Of a stretch of 52,369 nt of DNA, positions 47,572 through 52,369 are shown in pieces. This DNA is from Clostridium sp. Cult1. Its GTDB lineage: Bacteria; Bacillota; Clostridia; Tissierellales; Tepidimicrobiaceae. A model generated the notes under the pieces. That model was not told where the DNA came from, did no database searches, and saw only the letters and a program-made list of their open reading frames with translations. Numbering within the stretch: position 1 is the first letter of the stretch; every line of letters starts with the position of its first letter. The DNA lies in contig NZ_PPXW01000001.1 in NCBI RefSeq assembly GCF_021655095.1, positions 2,196,571 to 2,248,939 of the forward strand, in the 5' to 3' direction. The translations under genes were made by a program, and so were the position numbers.

Positions 47572-48816
47572 ATGAAACACAGGATTATATTCCATATAGA
47601 TGTTAATTCTGCCTACCTTTCTTGGGAAGCAGCCTATAGATTACAACATGGAGAAAGTACAGATTTAAGGAATATACCATCAATAGTAGGAGGCGATGAA
47701 TCCAAAAGGCATGGTATAGTATTGGCTAAATCCATACCTGCAAAAAAGTATGGAATCTTAACAGGAGAGAGCATTTATTCAGCTAAACAAAAATGTCCTA
47801 ATCTAGCCATTATTCCTCCCAATTATGAGAGATATATGAAGGCTAGTAGTTCCATGGTAGATTTATTAGAGGAATATTCTCCCTATATACAAAGATATTC
47901 CATTGATGAGGTTTTTTTAGATTATTCTTATGATACTGAACAAAATTTCCTAGACATTGCCTATGAAATAAAGGAAAGAATAAAAAAAGAACTAGGTTTT
48001 ACGGTGAATATTGGTATAGGTCCAAATAAACTATTAGCTAAAATGGCTTCAGATTTTAAAAAGCCTGATAGAATACATACCCTATTTCATTACGAGATAG
48101 AAGATAAAATGTGGCCATTACCGGTAAATGAACTATTTATGGTAGGCTCTAGAACTAAAAAGAAACTTAACGGGAGAGGTATATTTACTATAGGAGAATT
48201 GGCTAAACTGGATAGGGAGTATGTACACTCTTGGTTAAAAAAACCTGGCCTTCTCATATGGGAATATGCCAATGGAATAGAAAATTCCCCTGTAAGAAAT
48301 ATTCCCCTTCCAGTAAAATCTGTGGGCAATTCTACCACCACCTCTTATGATGTAGATAGTAGGAAGGAAAGTTACATGTTTCTATTGGCTCTATCGGAAA
48401 TGGTAGGTATGAGAATAAGAGATTTAGAACAAAGTGGAAGGGTAATTTCTGTATCTTTGAAAAATCACCAATTTCATTCCTATTCCCACCAAAGAAAACT
48501 AGATATACCTACAGATTCTACTAATGCTATATATAAAACTGCTAAGAAACTATTTGATGAAATGTGGGAGGGAGAAGCCATAAGGCGTTTTTCCGTAAAT
48601 ATATCTGAGCTTTCTTCCAATGAATTCTGTCAACTATCCCTATTGGAGGATTATGATCTACGGGAAGAAATCCTAGATAAAACCATAGATAAAATAAGAT
48701 ATAGATATGGATACAGTTCTGTAATTCGCTCTTGCTTCCTCTACTCTGGTATAAAACCTATTATCGGAGGGGTAGTGGCAGAAGAAGATTATCCTATGAT
48801 GTCTAGTATTTTTTAG
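47572..48816 (+). CDS. dinB: Y-family DNA polymerase (Pol IV/DinB type)
   Basis: Low-fidelity translesion polymerase. HIDVNSAYLSWEA near the N-terminus carries the first metal Asp and a tyrosine at the expected sugar steric gate. YSIDEVFLDYS holds the second metal Asp/Glu. GIGPNKLLAKMASDFKKP and helix-hairpin-helix GRGIFTIGELAKL are typical. TAGGAGGG precedes the ATG at 47572. An upstream in-frame ATG at 47503 lies before the promoter and is not used. It leads a three-gene SOS unit. Confidence 0.95.
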   Translation: MKHRIIFHIDVNSAYLSWEAAYRLQHGESTDLRNIPSIVGGDESKRHGIVLAKSIPAKKYGILTGESIYSAKQKCPNLAIIPPNYERYMKASSSMVDLLEEYSPYIQRYSIDEVFLDYSYDTEQNFLDIAYEIKERIKKELGFTVNIGIGPNKLLAKMASDFKKPDRIHTLFHYEIEDKMWPLPVNELFMVGSRTKKKLNGRGIFTIGELAKLDREYVHSWLKKPGLLIWEYANGIENSPVRNIPLPVKSVGNSTTTSYDVDSRKESYMFLLALSEMVGMRIRDLEQSGRVISVSLKNHQFHSYSHQRKLDIPTDSTNAIYKTAKKLFDEMWEGEAIRRFSVNISELSSNEFCQLSLLEDYDLREEILDKTIDKIRYRYGYSSVIRSCFLYSGIKPIIGGVVAEEDYPMMSSIF

Positions 48817-48828
48817 GAGTGATATTAT

Positions 48829-49092
48829 ATGAAGATATTGATGAAACCAATAGAGATGATTGCCTGGTTTACTACTAAGGAAAAGCCAATTCCATTGAGA
48901 TATAGAATTATAGATGAAAACAATACATATAAAGTAATAAAAGTAGATAAGATTTTATTTACTGAAGAAGAAAAACTAGCAGGTAACAAGATGATCCTCT
49001 ATAGATGCCAAAGTACAATCAATAATACTCAGAAAATATATGAATTAAAATATGAAGTAGACACCTATAAATGGTATCTTTTTAAAATTTAA
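48829..49092 (+). CDS. Small protein of unknown function in the dinB operon (DUF6504-like pattern)
   Basis: 87 residues with no membrane segment. The order of motifs (PIEMIAWFTTKEKPIPLRYR, then NTYKVIKVDKI, then KIYELKYEVDTYKWYLFKI) resembles DUF6504 proteins that sit beside translesion polymerase genes in other bacteria, but I cannot prove homology. GGAGTGATATTAT precedes the ATG and it begins 12 bases after dinB, so it is under the same LexA control. It could bind the polymerase or DNA; that is inference. Confidence 0.75.
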   Translation: MKILMKPIEMIAWFTTKEKPIPLRYRIIDENNTYKVIKVDKILFTEEEKLAGNKMILYRCQSTINNTQKIYELKYEVDTYKWYLFKI

Positions 49093-49156
49093 TAATTTTT
49101 TATTTTCCGCACATACTAGATAAGGAGAAGTGTAATACTAAGAGAGGATGAGTCCT

Positions 49157-49393
49157 ATGAAAAATTCAAAAGCTATAGGTGAAATATTAAGTCAGACTAA
49201 GAAAATTGATGAAAACAATTGGAACACTAGCCAATATTTAAATAGCATAAATATGCTTCTTACATCTAATGATTTAGGCAAAACAAAAGATAGCGGATTG
49301 AGTAAAAAATTTGAAGAACTCAATAGTAAAGTTGAAGATATCAATAAATTAACCTCCGATTTATTGGAGGATTTATCCAGAAGACATAATTAA
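49157..49393 (+). CDS. Small helical protein of unknown function, third gene of the dinB unit
   Basis: 78 residues, charged and helical, with a probable coiled coil at about 45-75 (SKKFEELNSKVEDINKLTSD). No similarity is recognised. AGAGAGG abuts an ATG at 49148 and fits the one at 49157 better. The 64-base gap after the previous gene has no terminator, so read-through from the SOS promoter is likely. A strong hairpin overlaps its stop. Confidence 0.62.
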   Translation: MKNSKAIGEILSQTKKIDENNWNTSQYLNSINMLLTSNDLGKTKDSGLSKKFEELNSKVEDINKLTSDLLEDLSRRHN

Positions 49394-49420
49394 AGTGATG
49401 GGGAACCCATCACTTTAATT
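49388..49420. terminator. Terminator after the dinB unit
   Basis: A perfect 15-bp stem (49388-49402 with 49406-49420), loop GAA. It spans the stop codon of the small helical gene and may serve the gene converging from the right as well. Confidence 0.85.
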
Positions 49421-49443
49421 ATTATATAGCATCTATATTTTCC

Positions 49444-50568
49444 TCATAATCTTGCTACTATAATTAAAATTACAATAACAATAATAAAGGGTAATATCAT
49501 AAAAAGCATCCCTAAAGGCCTTCCTACATTGACAGTCCAACCAACACCATAACGCTTCTCTACAAAGATAGATGAATCCTCTGGATTATAGTATATCGTA
49601 TTACCTAATTTCCATAGATAATCATCATCTCTAGCATAAATCCCCTCTAACTCTTCATTATCTTTCAGTTTTAATCTTTCTCCCCCTTGACCTATTTTTA
49701 CACTCAATATAATAGCACCAATTATGCTAAATCCTAATATAATCCAGCTAAGGATATTGACAACTTTTATGGTCTTAAAAAATATCCCGTAAGATAATAA
49801 ATTTAATGATGTAAATAGTAAGATAATTAATAAAGTGATTATAAACAGATAAATAGACCAGGCTTTTCTAAATATGATGTTTTTCTTTAAAGAATCCTTA
49901 GGATTGTTTGGGTTTATCTGCTGCTTGGTCCTACCAATACTCCAATGGGAAAAGTACAAAATCCCCAACATTAGCAATTGAACCATAGGCAGCATTAATA
50001 CTACTTCATAGGATTTATTACTATAAGTAGTTATTTCACCTTGAAAGTTCCAATGGGTAGGAATCCTATCCGGTAAAGTAGGGTATAAGGTTATTCCTAA
50101 TATAAAATTAAATAAAACTAAAACTAAAGGTATCAAGAACCATAAAGGAGATATAATTCCTAATTTGGATTTATCTCTACTATATTTCATGTCTACAACT
50201 ACTACCTTCTGCCCATTTTCATCCCAACCCTTTACCATTTTTAGTTCTTTAGTCTTAGAGTTAAATTTCAAATAAATTAGAAACAATATCCCTAAATATA
50301 TAAATACTATAATCACTGAAAAAATAGGGTTAGGAAATCGATATAACGAAAATGATAAAATAAGTAAAGTAGGAATCCCTATTAAAAGGTTATTCTTTAT
50401 AAACTTTCTTCCTAATAATACTGCATCCTCATCATACATAGTATTTTCTGGCACCTTAACGCCAAATAGGATGTTTTTTCTAGTAGTTTTAGGCATTATA
50501 ATTTGGATTAATAGAGCTAATAAAAGTACAAAGCCATTAGTTAACGCTAATATGAACCTTTCTGTCAT
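49444..50568 (-). CDS. DUF1648-domain membrane protein next to a GntR repressor
   Basis: About eight to nine hydrophobic segments. The DUF1648 motif LYPTLPDRIPTHWNFQGEI sits near residue 175, and a soluble loop of about 45 residues lies near 310-350. Relatives such as SdpI confer immunity to peptide toxins in Bacillus, but many have no known role. It is 29 bases after the GntR gene and read in the same direction, so the pair is one operon. It should respond to the same signal as the ABC exporter at 38.8-41.2 kb. Confidence 0.85.
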   Translation of the reverse strand: MTERFILALTNGFVLLLALLIQIIMPKTTRKNILFGVKVPENTMYDEDAVLLGRKFIKNNLLIGIPTLLILSFSLYRFPNPIFSVIIVFIYLGILFLIYLKFNSKTKELKMVKGWDENGQKVVVVDMKYSRDKSKLGIISPLWFLIPLVLVLFNFILGITLYPTLPDRIPTHWNFQGEITTYSNKSYEVVLMLPMVQLLMLGILYFSHWSIGRTKQQINPNNPKDSLKKNIIFRKAWSIYLFIITLLIILLFTSLNLLSYGIFFKTIKVVNILSWIILGFSIIGAIILSVKIGQGGERLKLKDNEELEGIYARDDDYLWKLGNTIYYNPEDSSIFVEKRYGVGWTVNVGRPLGMLFMILPFIIVIVILIIVARL

Positions 50569-50597
50569 CTATATTCACCACCTGATTTTATAGTTGT

Positions 50598-50969
50598 CTA
50601 TATCTCATCATAGATACTTTTACAAATATTCAAAAATTCTTCTTTTTCTATATCCCTACAATAACTATTGGAGATTAAGTATTTCAACTCCTCTTTCAAA
50701 TGCTTTATATATTCCTCTGTAGCTTTAGGCATTATATTATTTACCATAGCCCCTCTTCTTCTATCTATGGTTAAAAAACCTTCATTCTTTAATATATTAT
50801 ACGTTTTATTTACAGTATGGAGATTGATTCCAATATCCTCCGCCAATTGCCTAACCGAAGGTAATTGTTCTCCCTTCTCTAATTGTCCCCTAGCTATTCC
50901 CTCTATTATTTGTCTTCTTAACTGTTCATATATAGGCATTTCCGATTCAAAATCTATTTTAATAATCAT
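50598..50969 (-). CDS. GntR-family transcriptional regulator, YtrA type
   Basis: Winged helix GntR domain in the first 75 residues (PIYEQLRRQIIEGIARGQLEKGEQLPSVRQLAEDIGIN; core SVRQLAEDIGIN) with a short helical tail of about 45 residues. That size, about 123 residues, is characteristic of YtrA regulators, which usually repress ABC transporter operons. GGAAGG selects the ATG at 50967-50969. Its own promoter carries the 21-bp palindrome (50989-51009), so it is autoregulated and is likely to control the ABC exporter operon, which has the same site. Confidence 0.93.
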   Translation of the reverse strand: MIIKIDFESEMPIYEQLRRQIIEGIARGQLEKGEQLPSVRQLAEDIGINLHTVNKTYNILKNEGFLTIDRRRGAMVNNIMPKATEEYIKHLKEELKYLISNSYCRDIEKEEFLNICKSIYDEI

Positions 50970-50988
50970 ATCCTTCATCCTTCCTATC

Positions 50989-51009
50989 TGTTATATATAT
51001 TATATAACA
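50989..51009 (-). promoter_or_regulatory. Palindromic operator in the gntR promoter
   Basis: Half-sites TGTTATATAT and TTATATAACA around a central A; one base breaks perfect symmetry. It agrees with the site at 41175-41195 at 20 of 21 positions, and flanking TATC and AG bases are shared too. Confidence 0.82.
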
Positions 51010-51027
51010 AGATAAATTTATCTTCAA
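50999..51027 (-). promoter_or_regulatory. Promoter of the gntR operon
   Basis: Minus strand TTGAAG (51022-51027), 17-base spacer, TATAAT (50999-51004). The -10 is inside the palindrome in the same register as in the ABC promoter. Confidence 0.78.
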
Positions 51028-51090
51028 TAGTTTACTAAAAAGGAAGGATTTTATAAATCTATGTAGAATATAATATACTAGGTGATGGAA

Positions 51091-51921
51091 ATGAAAGCTA
51101 ACCATTTAAAATTAAAGGAAAAGAATTATATTTCCAACGAAGAGCTTGTTGCCCTTTATAAGAAAAATAAGGATATAAATATTCGGAATAAAATTATAGT
51201 AAATAATATAGGCCTAATATATTCTGCAGCAAGAAAGAGAATGAAAAATCCTACTTGTTACACATTAGAAGATTTAGTACAAGAAGGGGTTATTGGCATG
51301 ATGAAAGGTATAGAAAGATTTGATACTACTAGAGATACTAGCTTTTCTACCTATGTATATTATTGGATTGTCCAACAGATGGATAGGGCCTTAATGAACA
51401 ATGGATATATGGTAAGACTCCCTGCTTATATATATGAAAAAATTAACAGTCTATCTACGGTGGAAAACAATTATATAGCTAAAAACGAAGAAATTGATTT
51501 GAAAGAGCTATGTCACGAAGCAAATATGACAGAACAAGAATATCTTTTAATTAATTATTACAAGAAAAACTATTCTAACTTTACTTCCCTAAACTCTATT
51601 ATAAATACAGATTCAGATGAAAACTATGTAGAACTTCAAGATTATATCCCTTGCCAAGATATTTCCGTTGAAGATATAATTGTTTCAGAAAGCTTAAAAG
51701 AACAATTAATAGAAATACTAAATACATTATCTCCCAAAGAAAAGGAGGTTTTGGAGCTTAGATTCGGTTTAAATGGAAATGATCCCTTAACTCTAGAGGC
51801 CATCGGAAATAAATATGACCTGACAAGGGAAAGAATTAGGCAAATTGAAAATAAAGCATTAAAAAAATTAAAAAGACTTAACTCTAGAAAAGGTCTTAAA
51901 GATTATCTATTAGAATATTAA
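51091..51921 (+). CDS. Sigma-70 family RNA polymerase sigma factor
   Basis: Region 2 is visible (NIGLIYSAARKRM, LEDLVQEGVIGMMKGIERFD, FSTYVYYWIVQQMDRAL) from about residue 40 to 110. Region 3 is shortened, and region 4 (LSPKEKEVLELRFGL, then DLTRERIRQIENKALKKLK) ends the protein. RpoD-like in region 4.2, but at 276 residues it lacks region 1.1 and the large non-conserved insert of primary sigma factors. It is thus an alternative or group 2-like factor of unknown regulon. AGGTG fits the ATG at 51091. Its stop overlaps that of the M48 gene. Confidence 0.87.
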   Translation: MKANHLKLKEKNYISNEELVALYKKNKDINIRNKIIVNNIGLIYSAARKRMKNPTCYTLEDLVQEGVIGMMKGIERFDTTRDTSFSTYVYYWIVQQMDRALMNNGYMVRLPAYIYEKINSLSTVENNYIAKNEEIDLKELCHEANMTEQEYLLINYYKKNYSNFTSLNSIINTDSDENYVELQDYIPCQDISVEDIIVSESLKEQLIEILNTLSPKEKEVLELRFGLNGNDPLTLEAIGNKYDLTRERIRQIENKALKKLKRLNSRKGLKDYLLEY

Positions 51922-52369
51922 TATTCAGTAAAAAACTTAATTCTTTCTTCTGCTGTAGGATGGCTATGGTACCATATTTTAAATAATTTACTCGGCCTAG
52001 GAATACTTAAATTGCCTTCATATAGTTTTAACATAGTAGATATAGCTGCCTCTTTATTTTTTGTCAATTGTATTTCTATCATATCGGCCTCCCTTTCCAT
52101 CTGTCTAGAGCTAAAATTGATTATTGGATTTGCGAAAAACATATAGAAGTTTAATACTAAGATAATTAAAGGAATAGAAGCTATATCATATAATCTATTA
52201 AATCCAAATACTCCATTGGAATTTATAAGTATCCAATTAGAAGTCCTATATACTAAGTACATTAAAACTGCTGAAAACAAGCCTCCTAATATTATACTCT
52301 TCCAAATATGTCCTTTTATATAATGGCCAATTTCATGGGCAGTAATAGATAACACTTCATCTTTATCCA
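51918..52369 (-). CDS. M48-family zinc metalloprotease, partial (cut by the window edge)
   Basis: The C-terminal 150 residues of a CAAX-protease/HtpX-type membrane peptidase. The zinc motif HEIGH is visible at the edge (TAHEIGHYIKGH), and the third ligand Glu is in READMIEIQL. Two membrane segments lie between them, as in Ste24/HtpX. The frame stays open to base 52369, so the N-terminal part lies outside. It converges with the sigma-factor gene, sharing 4 bases at the stops. Confidence 0.88.
   Translation of the reverse strand, partial: DKDEVLSITAHEIGHYIKGHIWKSIILGGLFSAVLMYLVYRTSNWILINSNGVFGFNRLYDIASIPLIILVLNFYMFFANPIINFSSRQMEREADMIEIQLTKNKEAAISTMLKLYEGNLSIPRPSKLFKIWYHSHPTAEERIKFFTEY

Noticed and set aside
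1-52369. Prophage, insertion sequence, CRISPR array, tRNA or rRNA genes
   Set aside because: No transposase, integrase, phage structural genes, direct-repeat arrays or tRNA-like cloverleafs were seen in any intergenic region.

Overview
The window is a gene-dense, AT-rich stretch of a Gram-positive chromosome, almost certainly from an anaerobic clostridium-like Firmicute; a Tissierellales-type organism is my guess and I cannot fix the genus. The reasons are strong GGAGG/AGGTG ribosome sites, many TTG and GTG starts, and Bacillus/Clostridium gene order (ftsE-ftsX-ctpA-minJ-like-uvrB-uvrA; acpS-alr-ndoAI-ndoA). Others are LexA boxes of the Gram-positive type and a CsaB/TagA wall-polymer cluster. 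There is no tRNA, rRNA, CRISPR array, insertion sequence or prophage.

Layout. 0-13 kb: a peptide-sensor-like HTH/TPR regulator, then uvrA and uvrB behind a LexA box, a lipoprotein, and a leftward division/wall cluster (ftsE, ftsX, an EnvC-like M23 peptidase, a CtpA protease, a MinJ-like PDZ membrane protein). 13-18 kb: a 5-FCL family gene, a CofE-like ligase, a Lon-type protease with a degenerate P-loop, and a PrcB-domain protein. 18-28.5 kb: one leftward unit for a wall glycopolymer (GNAT, secreted protein, PIG-L deacetylase, glycosyltransferase, DUF4330, O-antigen-ligase-like protein, CsaB, TagA, YitT) ending in a two-gene split transketolase. 28.5-32.5 kb: the MazF-type toxin-antitoxin pair ndoA/ndoAI, alr, an acpS-nnrD fusion and an unknown coiled-coil gene. 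32.6-38.7 kb: amidohydrolase, DUF1893, two divergent MATE exporters, D-aminopeptidase, pyrophosphatase. 38.7-41.2 kb: an ABC exporter behind a palindromic operator. 41.2-44 kb: a MurE-like ligase paired with an ATP-grasp ligase. 44.2-45.4 kb: a cobalamin riboswitch controlling a DUF4430 protein and an ECF S component. 45.4-52.4 kb: full-length transketolase, SOS-controlled dinB with two small genes, a YtrA-type GntR operon, a sigma-70 factor and a partial M48 peptidase.

The best leads are: (1) the MurE-like/ATP-grasp pair, which looks like a two-enzyme route to a peptide or amino-acid conjugate and in which the MurE amino-acid motif is replaced; (2) a near-identical 21-bp palindrome on the -10 element of both the GntR gene and an ABC transporter about 10 kb away, which defines a small regulon; (3) the B12 riboswitch/DUF4430/S-component uptake unit; (4) the AcpS-NnrD fusion without an epimerase domain; (5) two LexA operators (uvrBA, dinB), the second leading a three-gene unit with two uncharacterised small proteins. 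Gene calls rest on motifs and family patterns visible by eye; no database search was possible.
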